The notes: generated from the sequence alone by a model not told the origin. A stretch of 64,000 bases of DNA from Alkalicoccobacillus plakortidis (GCF_023703085.1 NZ_JAMQJY010000002.1:434001-498000), one strand, 5' to 3'. Positions 27,832-36,190 are shown, counted from the stretch's first letter. Program-made: numbers and translations.

Positions 27832-28704
27832 TTATTCCGTTTCTCCAAGCCACTCATCAACCTTGTCACGATTCTTTTCAATCCAATTCGCAGCCGCTTC
27901 CTCTGGTGCTACGTCGTCCTGAGAGATTTCAAGCATAATTTCATTCATATCTTCTGGCTCCCAGTAAAATCGATCAAGAATTTGGTATGCTTCCGGCATG
28001 TCGTCCTCTAATCCTTCACGCACCATTGTGCGAATCTCACCCTCTGACTCATAGATTCCTTTTGGATCTTCAAGAAACTTCAAGTCATACGTATTAAACA
28101 TCCAGTGTGGCTGCCAAGCAGTTACAACAATGGGCTCTTGATTCTCGTAGCTATCTCCAAGTGCTGCTGTCATGATGGCATCTGAACTTGCTATTAATTC
28201 AACATCAAGTCCATATTCAGAAATTACTTGCTCAGTTGCAGTCATGACACCAGCCCCTCCATCAATTCCGGTAATGGAGTCAATGTGATCTGATGTGATA
28301 TCTTCAATACTATTTACATCTTCCATATACGTCGGAACGGCAAGTCCAGTGATCGCTCCTTCTAGATTGGCCCCCAATTCAACCATTTGATCCCCGTACT
28401 CTTCATATGAAGAAGCCATATCATTCGGTAACCATGCCGCAACAAATCCATCGGCATCACCAGTTGCCACACTACTCCACATTGGTCCCTGCTCAACTTG
28501 TGTCATAACGACTTCATAACCCGCTTCATCAAGAACCTGACTAATCACATTTGTTGAAGCAATTTCTGAATCCCATGCTACATAAACAAGTTCAATTTCT
28601 TCTCCTGCACCTTGATCATTTCCACAAGCTGCCATAGCCAGTAGTGATAATGAAGCTACCCCTGTACATACTAATTTCTTTTTGTTAACGCATACTCTAA
28701 AGAT
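27832..28704 (-). CDS. Glycine betaine-type ABC transporter substrate-binding lipoprotein (OpuAC/ProX-like), orphan
   Basis: The protein belongs to the periplasmic binding family for quaternary amines (OpuAC domain): ELVYVAWDSEIASTNVISQVLDEAGYEV, GDADGFVAAWLPNDM, TAWQPHWMFNTYDLKFLEDPKG. The aromatic-rich segments are typical ligand-cage positions. A lipobox MAACGND ends a hydrophobic stretch (KKKLVCTGVASLSLLAMAAC), so it should be a lipoprotein. No permease or ATPase gene is adjacent. It is divergent from gbsR and shares an operator-like palindrome with gbsA, so it probably supplies choline or betaine to that pathway. No in-frame ATG, GTG or TTG precedes the signal peptide. An ATC at 28704 sits nine bases after GGAGG; alternatively an extra T near 28687 hides an ATG CGT AAC start. 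Confidence 0.85.
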   Translation of the reverse strand: MFRVCVNKKKLVCTGVASLSLLAMAACGNDQGAGEEIELVYVAWDSEIASTNVISQVLDEAGYEVVMTQVEQGPMWSSVATGDADGFVAAWLPNDMASSYEEYGDQMVELGANLEGAITGLAVPTYMEDVNSIEDITSDHIDSITGIDGGAGVMTATEQVISEYGLDVELIASSDAIMTAALGDSYENQEPIVVTAWQPHWMFNTYDLKFLEDPKGIYESEGEIRTMVREGLEDDMPEAYQILDRFYWEPEDMNEIMLEISQDDVAPEEAAANWIEKNRDKVDEWLGETE

Positions 28705-28741
28705 GTTACATCGCCTCCACTTATATACTGTGTTAGATAAG

Positions 28742-28757
28742 TTTAATATAAATTAAA
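28742..28757. promoter_or_regulatory. Candidate GbsR operator upstream of the binding-protein gene
   Basis: TTTAATATAAATTAAA followed by CGAAC. It is the exact reverse complement of the 16-mer in front of gbsA (29759-29774), and both are followed by CGAA on the plus strand. It sits upstream of the divergent lipoprotein gene. Confidence 0.65.
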
Positions 28758-28821
28758 CGAACTAGCTCGACTATAACATACCCTTTTGAACTGTCAAATA
28801 AACAACAATTTGATGATCTCA

Positions 28822-28881
28822 TTGATTTCTGCTCTAAAATCGGTCTATACTATGTCTACTGAAAATTTTAAATGTATTAAA
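28822..28881 (+). promoter_or_regulatory. gbsR promoter with a third operator-like site
   Basis: TTGATT (28822-28827) and TATACT (28846-28851) are 18 bases apart. TTTAAATGTATTAAA at 28867-28881 lies just after the expected transcript start and resembles the two gbs-region palindromes. This suggests autoregulation of gbsR. Confidence 0.55.
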
Positions 28882-28906
28882 TCACTTAAATTGATGAGGT
28901 GAAAAA

Positions 28907-29473
28907 ATGGCGGATGAATTCAATAAAAGAAAATCAGATGAATTGCTGTTAATAGATGAAATTGTTAAAGAGGGCCTCGCAGATACGATGGACATGTATG
29001 GTGGTAGTCGTTCTGTTGGCCAGATATATGCCATTCTCTATATGAATGGTGGTCCAATGACTCTGGATGAATTACGAGATGAAACTGGCATGAGCAAAGG
29101 AAGCATGAGTCTTGGCGTACGCAAATTATTAGATGATAAAATCATTCATCGTGTTTTTAAACGTGGTGAGCGCAAAGATCTTTACCAAGCAGAAGGTGAT
29201 TTCTTTCAGTTCTTCTCATCCTTCTTCACAAAGCGCTGGCAGCGAGAGGTAAGTGTAAATGTTCACGCAGTCAAACAAGCTCAACCTAAGTACCAAGCGA
29301 TTATTGATAACCCAGACAGCTCAGAGGAAGATCGCCTGGAAGCCAGTAGAATGCTAAACAAGATCACAGATTCATTGAAGTACTATGATTTTTTAGATGT
29401 AATGGTGGATGAGTTTCAATCAGGTGACTTTGTTCAGTATTTAAATGAAAAATATAATCTTGAAAATAGATAA
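28907..29473 (+). CDS. gbsR: GbsR-type MarR-family repressor of choline/betaine genes
   Basis: GbsR represses choline uptake and oxidation genes in B. subtilis and is relieved by choline. The 188-residue protein has the GbsR/MarR winged helix: GGSRSVGQIYAILYMNGGPMTLDELRDETGMSKGSMSLGVRKLLDDKIIHRVFKRGERKDLY-like sequence spanning about residues 28-90, followed by a helical C-terminal half with FFTKRWQREVSVNV. GATGAGGTGAAAAA precedes the ATG. It is followed by its own terminator and then gbsA-gbsB, the standard neighbourhood. Confidence 0.92.
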   Translation: MADEFNKRKSDELLLIDEIVKEGLADTMDMYGGSRSVGQIYAILYMNGGPMTLDELRDETGMSKGSMSLGVRKLLDDKIIHRVFKRGERKDLYQAEGDFFQFFSSFFTKRWQREVSVNVHAVKQAQPKYQAIIDNPDSSEEDRLEASRMLNKITDSLKYYDFLDVMVDEFQSGDFVQYLNEKYNLENR

Positions 29474-29479
29474 TGTAAA

Positions 29480-29518
29480 AGCGGTGTGCATCGACGGATG
29501 TGCACTGCTTTTTTTATT
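29480..29518 (+). terminator. Intrinsic terminator after gbsR
   Basis: AGCGGTGTGCAT and ATGTGCACTGCT pair around CGACGG, followed by seven T. It separates gbsR from the repeat array and gbsA. Confidence 0.88.
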
Positions 29519-29529
29519 GCAGGCGCTAT

Positions 29530-29690
29530 ATATGCTCAAAAAATCCTATGAAGTGCTCAAAAACAACACCTACCAGAGCAAAAAATCCGTAAATGCTCAA
29601 AAAACTACGTACAAGGAGCAAAAAGGTTGATGGCACGCTCAAAATTATGCAAAATGCGCGAAATCTAAGACTTGTTGCTCAAAAACAATC
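29530..29690. repeat. Degenerate array with a 19-21 bp period headed GCTCAAAAA
   Basis: CAAAA-type heads, mostly within TGCTCAAAAA or GAGCAAAAA, occur at 29537, 29558, 29579, 29598, 29619, 29640, about 29660 (degenerate) and 29680. The spacing is 21, 21, 19, 21, 21, 20 and 20. Text between heads is not conserved. It fills the gap between the gbsR terminator and the gbsA promoter. The period equals that of the arrays at 18652 and 58707 although the head sequence differs. Confidence 0.75.
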
Positions 29691-29713
29691 TTACTCTATC
29701 TGCATCACTTTCT

Positions 29714-29774
29714 TTGACAGATAAAATATGTCGTGTTACATTTTATTTGTTCAATACATTTAATTTATATTAAA
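29714..29774 (+). promoter_or_regulatory. gbsA promoter with downstream GbsR-type operator
   Basis: TTGACA (29714-29719) and TACATT (29737-29742) are 17 bases apart, giving a start near 29749. The palindromic 16-mer TTTAATTTATATTAAA at 29759-29774 lies just downstream of that start and before the ribosome binding site. A repressor bound there would block elongation rather than polymerase binding. Confidence 0.7.
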
Positions 29775-29799
29775 CGAAATAATCATAAGGAGTGTTCAT

Positions 29800-31269
29800 A
29801 TGCGTTTAAATATGTTTATAAACGGTGAATGGGTTTCTGCGATCAGTAACAAAACGCGAGAGATCATCAATCCTTTTAATCAAGAGGTCATCGCAACTGT
29901 TGCTGAGGGTAATCGCGAAGATGCTACGTTAGCCATTGCCGCAGCGAGAAAAACATTTGATGAAGGGACATGGGCCGCAACTCCAGCAAGTGAACGCGGA
30001 GAAATTGTTCGTAAAATTGGCGAATTAATCTTACAGGAAAAAGAAGAATTAGCACGCTTAGAGACACTAGATACGGGAAAAACAATCGAAGAAAGCCGTG
30101 CAGATATGGATGACATCTCCAATGTTTTCTTTTACTTTGCAGGTCTAGCTGATAAGGATGGTGGCGAACTCATAGAAAGCCCGATTCCAAACTCAACGAG
30201 CAAAATTGTACGTGAACCGATCGGAGTTTGCGGACAGATAACACCTTGGAATTACCCGCTACTTCAAGCAGCTTGGAAACTCGCTCCGGCACTTGCATCA
30301 GGAAATACATTGGTGCTGAAGCCTAGTGAAATCACACCACTTACCTCTGTTAAAGTATTTGAATTATTTGAGCAAGCTGGTGTTCCAAAAGGAGTAGCCA
30401 ATCTTGTTCTTGGTGCAGGTGCTGAGGTAGGAGCTGAACTTGCAGAGAATACAGATGTTGACTTGATCTCCTTTACTGGAGGCATTGAAACAGGAAAAAC
30501 GATCATGCAAGCTGCAAGCACAAATGTAAAAAAAGTAGCACTTGAGCTCGGTGGAAAGAATCCGAATATCGTGTTTGCTGACGCTGACTTTGATGTCGCG
30601 GTTGATCAAGCATTAAACGCGGTCTTTTTCCATGCTGGTCAAGTGTGTTCTGCAGGCTCAAGATTACTAGTTGAAGAATCAATTCATGATGAATTTGTTG
30701 ATGCCTTAGTTAAACGCACAAAACAGATTAAACTGGGTAACGGCTTTGATGATTCTACACAATCTGGTCCTCTCATTAGTGCTGAGCATCGTGCAAAGGT
30801 TGAGGGCTACGTAGAAGTTGGTCTTCAAGAAGGCGCACAGCTTGTTGTTGGTGGAAGTCGTCCTGATAAAGCTGAGCTTCAAGACGGATTCTTTTACCTG
30901 CCTACAATTTTTACAAATTGCACATCTGAGATGAGAATTGTCCAAGAGGAAGTATTCGGTCCCGTTCTTACCGTAGAAACCTTCACATCAAAAGATGAAG
31001 TAATCAAAAAAGCCAATGATACCATCTACGGCCTCGCTGGAGCTGTATTCACTAGTGATATTGATAAAGCAGAAGATGTGGCTCGTCAATTACGTATGGG
31101 AACGGTTTGGATTAATGATTTCCATCCTTATTTTGCTCAGGCACCTTGGGGCGGATACAAACAATCAGGCTTCGGACGGGAGCTAGGCAAGGTTGGCTTT
31201 GAAGAATACACAGAAGTGAAGCATGTTTATCGCAACACAAAACCAGAAGCAGTTCATTGGTTTAAATAA
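29800..31269 (+). CDS. gbsA: Betaine aldehyde dehydrogenase GbsA
   Basis: GbsA oxidises glycine betaine aldehyde to glycine betaine with NAD. The 489-residue aldehyde dehydrogenase has the catalytic cysteine in FFHAGQVCSAGSRLLVEES (around residue 288), the general base glutamate in KKVALELGGKNPNIVF, and the oxyanion asparagine in TPWNYPLLQAAWK. The start MRLNMFINGEWV follows AAGGAGTG. It lies 33 bases before gbsB, together forming the choline-to-betaine operon for osmoprotection. Confidence 0.96.
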   Translation: MRLNMFINGEWVSAISNKTREIINPFNQEVIATVAEGNREDATLAIAAARKTFDEGTWAATPASERGEIVRKIGELILQEKEELARLETLDTGKTIEESRADMDDISNVFFYFAGLADKDGGELIESPIPNSTSKIVREPIGVCGQITPWNYPLLQAAWKLAPALASGNTLVLKPSEITPLTSVKVFELFEQAGVPKGVANLVLGAGAEVGAELAENTDVDLISFTGGIETGKTIMQAASTNVKKVALELGGKNPNIVFADADFDVAVDQALNAVFFHAGQVCSAGSRLLVEESIHDEFVDALVKRTKQIKLGNGFDDSTQSGPLISAEHRAKVEGYVEVGLQEGAQLVVGGSRPDKAELQDGFFYLPTIFTNCTSEMRIVQEEVFGPVLTVETFTSKDEVIKKANDTIYGLAGAVFTSDIDKAEDVARQLRMGTVWINDFHPYFAQAPWGGYKQSGFGRELGKVGFEEYTEVKHVYRNTKPEAVHWFK

Positions 31270-31302
31270 TAGATACCTCACAAAAAAAGGAGACGATGAC
31301 AA

Positions 31303-32514
31303 ATGAGTATGCATATGAAAGTTGAATCAATGTTAGGCTATCATACGTTTGAATTACCAACAGCAATCAAACACGGAATTGGGTCAATCAAATATTTAGG
31401 TGATGAAGTCAAAAACCTAGGTGTCACTAGAGCATTACTTGTTACAGACCCTGGTATCTACAATGCTGGAGTTACAAAACCAGTTGAAGAAAGCTTAAAA
31501 AAAGCGGGGGTTGAAGTGGTTGTTTTTAATAAAGTTGAACCGAATCCTCCTACTAGACTGATTGCAGATGGCTCTGCATTCTATCGTGATAATGATTGCA
31601 ATGGTCTTGTTGCGGTTGGTGGCGGGAGCTCTATGGATACAGCTAAAGCCATTGGTGTTGAAATCACTCATGATGGACCCGTTCTTGACTACGAAGCAGC
31701 GGAAGGAAAAAAACCACTTGAAAACCGCATCCCTCCTCTAGCTACTATTCCAACAACAGCTGGAACTGGCTCTGAGGTGACTCAATGGGCAGTTATTACA
31801 GATGAAGAGCGTGAATATAAATTTAACACAGGTGGACCTCTCATTGCGGCGCACTTAACAATCATTGATCCAGAACTTCACACGTCAATGCCTCCACATG
31901 TAACAGCAATGACAGGTATTGATGCGATTGCACATGCGGTTGAATGTTACACAATGAAATATGCACAACCGGTTACTGATGCCGTTGCCTTACTTGCAAT
32001 TGAGTATGCTGCAACATACATCCGCCGCGCTTATTCAGATGGCGATGATTTGGAAGCACGTTATGGTATGGCACAAGCTGCAATGCTTGCGGGACTTTCA
32101 TATGGAAGCGAATCGGCTGGTGCTGCGCATGCCATGAGTCAATCACTTGGAGGCATGGTACCCGTTGCACATGGACAATGTGTAGCCGCTATGATGGGAC
32201 CCGTAATGGAATTCAACTGGAAAGGAGCTCCAGGAAGATTCGCTCGCATTGCTCAAGCATTCGGCATCAACACAACAGACATGACGACTGACGACGCAGC
32301 AAAAGCAGCCGTTGAATATATGTATAAACTAGTCGAAGAGCTTGATGTACCAACTCTTGAAGAACAAGGCGTAGATCCAGAGCAAACCGAACGTTGGGCA
32401 AAAGAAGCACTAAAAGACCCACAAACAGTTGGGAACCCACGCGACCTAACACTTTCTGATTACGAATGGTTATACAAACGTTGCTTTAACCTAGTACCAA
32501 GTTCAATTATATAA
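31303..32514 (+). CDS. gbsB: Choline dehydrogenase GbsB (type III iron-dependent alcohol dehydrogenase)
   Basis: GbsB oxidises choline to betaine aldehyde, which GbsA finishes. The 403-residue protein belongs to the iron-containing alcohol dehydrogenases: GGGSSMDTAKAIG for NAD binding near residues 105-117, TTAGTGSEVTQWAVI, and metal-ligand histidines in MTGIDAIAHAVECY and SAGAAHAMSQSLGGMVPVAHGQCVAAM. AAGGAGACGATGACAA precedes the ATG. The gene is followed by a strong terminator. Confidence 0.95.
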   Translation: MSMHMKVESMLGYHTFELPTAIKHGIGSIKYLGDEVKNLGVTRALLVTDPGIYNAGVTKPVEESLKKAGVEVVVFNKVEPNPPTRLIADGSAFYRDNDCNGLVAVGGGSSMDTAKAIGVEITHDGPVLDYEAAEGKKPLENRIPPLATIPTTAGTGSEVTQWAVITDEEREYKFNTGGPLIAAHLTIIDPELHTSMPPHVTAMTGIDAIAHAVECYTMKYAQPVTDAVALLAIEYAATYIRRAYSDGDDLEARYGMAQAAMLAGLSYGSESAGAAHAMSQSLGGMVPVAHGQCVAAMMGPVMEFNWKGAPGRFARIAQAFGINTTDMTTDDAAKAAVEYMYKLVEELDVPTLEEQGVDPEQTERWAKEALKDPQTVGNPRDLTLSDYEWLYKRCFNLVPSSII

Positions 32515-32519
32515 TCATT

Positions 32520-32557
32520 TAGAGCGAGATCACGTTGCTGATCTTGCTCTTTTTTAT
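32520..32557 (+). terminator. Intrinsic terminator after gbsB
   Basis: GAGCGAGATC and GATCTTGCTC pair (one mismatch), followed by six T, directly after the gbsB stop. Confidence 0.85.
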
Positions 32558-32643
32558 GTCCATTCTCAACTTTTCCCACCTCCTGTTATACATAACCAGA
32601 AAACATCCTGCTCATCCTAGAAATATAAATGGAGGTGATTCGT

Positions 32644-33624
32644 TTGAAGAATATTCATTTTTTCTCTAGTCGTTTAGGTTTGATTCTTTTTATTTCTGTA
32701 TTTGTGTTGGTCTGCCAGTCTTCTGTTGACCATGTGGAAGCAAGCTCAACACCTGATACGATTGTCTGGATGACAGATACACAATATTATTCTAAAGAAT
32801 ATCCAAGTATTTTTATGAAGATGACAAATTGGATCAAAGAAAATCAAGTCTCTCATCAAATCAAATACGCTGTTCACACTGGTGATATTGTCGATCAATA
32901 TAAGGAGAAAGATCAATGGAAGGTAGCAAACAAAGCCTTAAAAAAACTTGACCATTCCCCCATCCCATACGGTGTTTTAGCTGGTAATCATGATGTTGGA
33001 CATAGTCGTGTAGATTATAAAGAGTTTAGCCATCACTTTGGAGAAAAACGATTTAAACACCAAAAGGAGTATGGCGAATCCTATCAAAACAATCGAAACC
33101 ATTATGATCTTATCTCGGCTGGTGGCAGAGATTTTCTTATGCTTTATCTTGGTTGGGGTGTCACGGACAAAGACCTTAAATGGGCCAAATCTGTACTTAC
33201 AGATTATCCAGATAAGCTTGTTTTTTTAAATGTACATGATTATTTAAAGGCTGATGGTTCCCGTTCCACTCAAGGAGAGCATTTATTTAAAGAGCTTGTT
33301 ACAAAGTATCCATCTATACATGCAGTTCTATGTGGACATTACCACGGAGCCGCTAAAAAAGTTGATGCAATTGATGATGATAATGATGGCAAACCAGATC
33401 GAACGGTTTATCAAATGCTTGCTGATTATCAAAGTGGACCTTCAGGAGGACAAGGTTATATGAGGTTACTTTCAATTCATTCGAACAGTACGGATGTCAT
33501 TGTAAGTACCTACTCACCTTATCTTGATCAATATAATTACTATAAAAATGAAACGGATCCCGGCAAAGATCATTTCACAATCCAACTTCCACTCCAAAAT
33601 AAACAAGAGCGACCTCATCCATAA
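32644..33624 (+). CDS. Secreted calcineurin-like metallophosphoesterase
   Basis: About 326 residues with a signal peptide or N-terminal anchor (KNIHFFSSRLGLILFISVFVLVCQ) ending near VEASS. The phosphoesterase motifs are in order: VWMTDTQYY, AVHTGDIVD, VLAGNHDVGH, LNVHDYL and LCGHYHGAAKK, giving the full two-metal set. The substrate is unknown; the family includes secreted phosphatases and nucleotidases. A frame opens at the ATG at 32629, but GGAGGTGATTCG is best placed for the TTG at 32644. The 3' end forms part of a terminator stem. Confidence 0.88.
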   Translation: MKNIHFFSSRLGLILFISVFVLVCQSSVDHVEASSTPDTIVWMTDTQYYSKEYPSIFMKMTNWIKENQVSHQIKYAVHTGDIVDQYKEKDQWKVANKALKKLDHSPIPYGVLAGNHDVGHSRVDYKEFSHHFGEKRFKHQKEYGESYQNNRNHYDLISAGGRDFLMLYLGWGVTDKDLKWAKSVLTDYPDKLVFLNVHDYLKADGSRSTQGEHLFKELVTKYPSIHAVLCGHYHGAAKKVDAIDDDNDGKPDRTVYQMLADYQSGPSGGQGYMRLLSIHSNSTDVIVSTYSPYLDQYNYYKNETDPGKDHFTIQLPLQNKQERPHP

Positions 33625-33655
33625 GTAATGGAGAACTGAGATCGCTCTTGTTTTT
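33604..33655. terminator. Intrinsic terminator overlapping the phosphoesterase 3' end
   Basis: AAGAGCGA and TCGCTCTT (with adjoining CTCAT/TGAGA pairing) enclose the stop codon of the plus-strand gene and are followed by GTTTTTC. The convergent ydcF-like gene may use it too. Confidence 0.7.
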
Positions 33656-33659
33656 CAAA

Positions 33660-34241
33660 TTAATTCAATTGCTTTTCGATAAATAGTTTTGTTAGGGCAG
33701 CGTATTCCCTTATATGTGACTGAATGACTGATATCTTTGGCGTATCACCTGGTACTCCTGTTACATGTAACTCTTGATCATCCGCCATGAGAACTGCACG
33801 GTATAAGTGAAACCCGTTACTAACAACAATTCCAGTGCCACTTACGTCTGAAATGAGTTCCTTTGAATACATAATATTTTCGTATGTAGAGGTTGAACGA
33901 TCTTCAAGTAAAATGCGTGATTCATCTATACCAAGCTTGATCAGCCCTCGTTGGATAGCCAACGCCTCTGAGATGTCTTCATCCGGACCTTGTCCTCCTG
34001 AAGCAATTGCAATCGTTTGTTTGTTTTCCAATAAATAAGCTGCGGCAGCATCAATTCGATATTGCAAACTGAGTGATGGCACTTCACCCTTAACTCTTGC
34101 TCCGAGTACGATTAAATAATCTGCTTCTTGAGGTGGCTCCTGATGACTATATTGATAGATTTTTGTTTGTAAGAAAACAGCATAAACTATCGCAATTCCA
34201 ATGAGTAAAAACAAACTAATTTTCACATACATGGTCTTCAC
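33660..34241 (-). CDS. YdcF/DUF218 family membrane-anchored protein
   Basis: The 193-residue protein has one N-terminal helix (ISLFLLIGIAIVYAVFL) and a DUF218 domain: ADYLIVLGARVKGEVPSLSLQYRIDAAAAYL, IAIASGGQGPDEDISEALAIQRGLIKLGI, STSTYENIMYSKELI and VVSNGFHLYRAVLMA. DUF218 proteins bind S-adenosylmethionine in E. coli YdcF and are linked to envelope metabolism in SanA/VanZ-type relatives, but no activity can be assigned. The start MKTMYVK follows AAAGGATG. Convergent with the phosphoesterase. Confidence 0.88.
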   Translation of the reverse strand: MKTMYVKISLFLLIGIAIVYAVFLQTKIYQYSHQEPPQEADYLIVLGARVKGEVPSLSLQYRIDAAAAYLLENKQTIAIASGGQGPDEDISEALAIQRGLIKLGIDESRILLEDRSTSTYENIMYSKELISDVSGTGIVVSNGFHLYRAVLMADDQELHVTGVPGDTPKISVIQSHIREYAALTKLFIEKQLN

Positions 34242-34517
34242 ATCCTTTTATTCTTCAATGTTCGATTTATTTAGCTAGATTTTTTAAAAACCGTTCTTTC
34301 GTATAACGAATCATCCATATCCTGTTAATTACTCCTAGTATAAATGATTTTTTCTAGAACGGTTAATTTCCCAATATTCAAAATTCCTTTGAATATGCTT
34401 TCCCTAAACAACAAGTCCATTGTTACATGCTTTTAACTTGACATGACACTTCACGAAATGCCTAAAAACGTAGGACTAATGACTGATACATTCTCTTTTC
34501 GTTGTTTTTCGTATTCT
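34242..34517. other. Intergenic region with no recognised gene
   Basis: This AT-rich stretch lies between two divergent genes. Short open frames on the minus strand (around 34451) overlap the amidase promoter and lack a ribosome binding site. I see no repeat, riboswitch or terminator in it. Confidence 0.5.
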
Positions 34518-34545
34518 TTGAAACTATCACATGGTTCTGTATAAT
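34518..34545 (+). promoter_or_regulatory. SigA-type promoter of the amidase gene
   Basis: TTGAAA and TATAAT are separated by 16 bases. The predicted start lies about 35 bases before the GTG start codon. Confidence 0.7.
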
Positions 34546-34586
34546 GAAGCCAAATTCTAGTGATTAGCCTCAAAGGAGCTGAATAT

Positions 34587-35423
34587 GTGAGACAGAAAAG
34601 AATGAGAATAAGTCTATTGTTTGTTTTTATTTTAATGAGTTCTTTTCTTATTTCCAGCCTTGCAAATGCTGCGGAAGGTACAGTTGATGTATCAAGCTCA
34701 TTAAATGTCCGCTCTGAACCCTCTGAATCTAGTGCCATAATAGGGTCATTGTCAGCAGGTACTCAAATATCATATGAAGAGACTGGTAATGGCTGGGCAT
34801 CAATCGATTATAATGGTCACACCGGATATGTAGCAACTGAATTTCTATCAAGTGCGACCTCAGATGGAGCTCGTGCCAATTCGGTTTCAGGTCAGACCAT
34901 TGTGATAGACCCTGGCCATGGAGGAAATGACCCAGGGGCAGTTGCCAATGGCCTGCAAGAAAAAGATGTTGTCTTGGATGTTGGACAGCGTGCCGCTGAA
35001 AAACTGAGGTCATCTGGAGCAAACGTCATTATGACTCGTTCAACTGATGAATTTATTGAACTCGAAGAACGTGCAGCAATTGCCAATCGTGCAGGAGCCG
35101 ATATTTTTGTAAGTATCCATGCAAATGCAGCCGCTGCTACATCTGCTAGTGGTACAGAATCTTATCATTTTCCAACAAGTACAAATGGACAAAGGTTAGC
35201 CTCATCGATCCAAACAGAGCTTATAAATGAACTAGGAACAAGAGATCGTGGCGTAAAAGATGCCAATTTTAGTGTTTTGCGAAATACTGCAATGCCAGCT
35301 ACGTTGCTTGAATTAGGTTTTATTACTAATGCTGCTGAAGCTGACAGAATGAAGACATCAAGTTTTCGAGAGAGTGCCGCAAATGCTGTTCATGACGGTG
35401 TTCAAAGCTATTATGGTAATTAA
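34587..35423 (+). CDS. Secreted N-acetylmuramoyl-L-alanine amidase with SH3b domain
   Basis: This cell-wall hydrolase cleaves the amide bond between muramic acid and the stem peptide. The 278-residue product has a signal peptide (to about residue 29, LANAAEG), a bacterial SH3 domain (SSLNVRSEPSESSAIIGSL to GYVATEFL, about 33-85) and an Amidase_3 domain. Zinc ligands are the histidine in VIDPGHGGNDPGA, the glutamate in LQEKDVVLD and the histidine in VSIHANA; the catalytic glutamate is in ATLLELGFITN. The ATG at 34584 is followed at once by TGA, so the GTG at 34587, eight bases after GGAG, is the start. Confidence 0.93.
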   Translation: MRQKRMRISLLFVFILMSSFLISSLANAAEGTVDVSSSLNVRSEPSESSAIIGSLSAGTQISYEETGNGWASIDYNGHTGYVATEFLSSATSDGARANSVSGQTIVIDPGHGGNDPGAVANGLQEKDVVLDVGQRAAEKLRSSGANVIMTRSTDEFIELEERAAIANRAGADIFVSIHANAAAATSASGTESYHFPTSTNGQRLASSIQTELINELGTRDRGVKDANFSVLRNTAMPATLLELGFITNAAEADRMKTSSFRESAANAVHDGVQSYYGN

Positions 35424-35510
35424 GAGATTTCACAGCCCATTTTTCTTTTAGGACACACCAAAAGTCGGACAATTCCATATGGTGTACTAAAAAGAAAGGT
35501 GGTACATCTT

Positions 35511-35693
35511 ATGGGTTACTATGGTGGGTATCCTGGAGCTTATTATAGCCCACAATGTTACGGGTACGGATATTCCTATCAACCATGTTGCAACAAGGGC
35601 TATAAAAAAGGTCCAAATACAGGATTCTTCTTCGCTTTGATTGTTCTACTTTTTATCCTATTTGTCATCATCGGTGGGTTTGGGTATTACTAG
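35511..35693 (+). CDS. YjcZ-like small sporulation/coat-type membrane protein
   Basis: A 60-residue protein with a tyrosine/glycine-rich head (MGYYGGYPGAYYSPQCYGYGY), a CC pair, and a C-terminal hydrophobic segment FFFALIVLLFILFVIIGG. The FALIVxLFILxxIIG segment is the mark of the YjcZ family found in Bacillus spores; the Gly/Tyr head is longer than usual. AAAGGTGG precedes the ATG at 35511. Expression in sporulation is inferred from the family. Confidence 0.75.
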   Translation: MGYYGGYPGAYYSPQCYGYGYSYQPCCNKGYKKGPNTGFFFALIVLLFILFVIIGGFGYY

Positions 35694-35808
35694 GAAATGC
35701 ATGAGACATAGTAATACGTACAAAATGAAAAGAAGAACGATTCAGGATTAGATTCAGTACATTGCTGCAGAAGCATCTTACGTTAATATGTATTTAAAAC
35801 AAAAACAA

Positions 35809-35852
35809 CGAACGATCCATCACATCAGGATCGTTCGTTGTTTTGTTTCATT
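35809..35852. terminator. Bidirectional intrinsic terminator
   Basis: AACGAACGATCC and GGATCGTTCGTT form a 12 bp stem with an 8-base loop, flanked by A-rich and T-rich runs. It lies between the convergent yjcZ-like gene and the Pro/Tyr-rich gene. Confidence 0.9.
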
Positions 35853-35883
35853 CATATACTGTCGTCTTAGCTTTTTTAATCAT

Positions 35884-36126
35884 TCACGGTCGGTAATAAG
35901 GATATGGTTGATATGGCGGGTACGGTTGATACGGTGAGTACGGATATGGTGGATAATAATACCCATAAGGTTGCGGCTGATTAAATGCATTGCCGGCAAA
36001 ACTCCCTAGAAAACCACCTAATAAACCTCCGCCAAATCCTCCACCGAAACCTCCAAATGGTGGTCGATATGGTGGTCGACCATAACCAGGTCGCCGTAAT
36101 TGTCTATACTGATTCGTTGGATACAT
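35884..36126 (-). CDS. Small Gly/Pro/Tyr-rich protein, possible spore coat component
   Basis: An 80-residue low-complexity protein: MYPTNQYRQLRRPGYGRPPYRPPF, a glycine block (GGFGGGFGGGLLGGFLGSF) and a C-terminal run of PYxPYQPYPP repeats. Proteins of this composition occur in Bacillus spore coats and exosporia, but no family can be named. GGAGGGAAGTTC precedes the ATG at 36126. Its nearness to a YjcZ-like gene supports a spore role only weakly. Confidence 0.65.
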   Translation of the reverse strand: MYPTNQYRQLRRPGYGRPPYRPPFGGFGGGFGGGLLGGFLGSFAGNAFNQPQPYGYYYPPYPYSPYQPYPPYQPYPYYRP

Positions 36127-36190
36127 GAACTTCCCTCCCTGTAAGGGCAATCCATATAGTCTATGCAATCAGCCTACATAAGGTGATTGC

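Noticed and set aside
34242..34517. Small gene on the minus strand near 34451-34738
   Set aside because: It overlaps the promoter and start of the amidase gene, has no ribosome binding site and no recognisable sequence.
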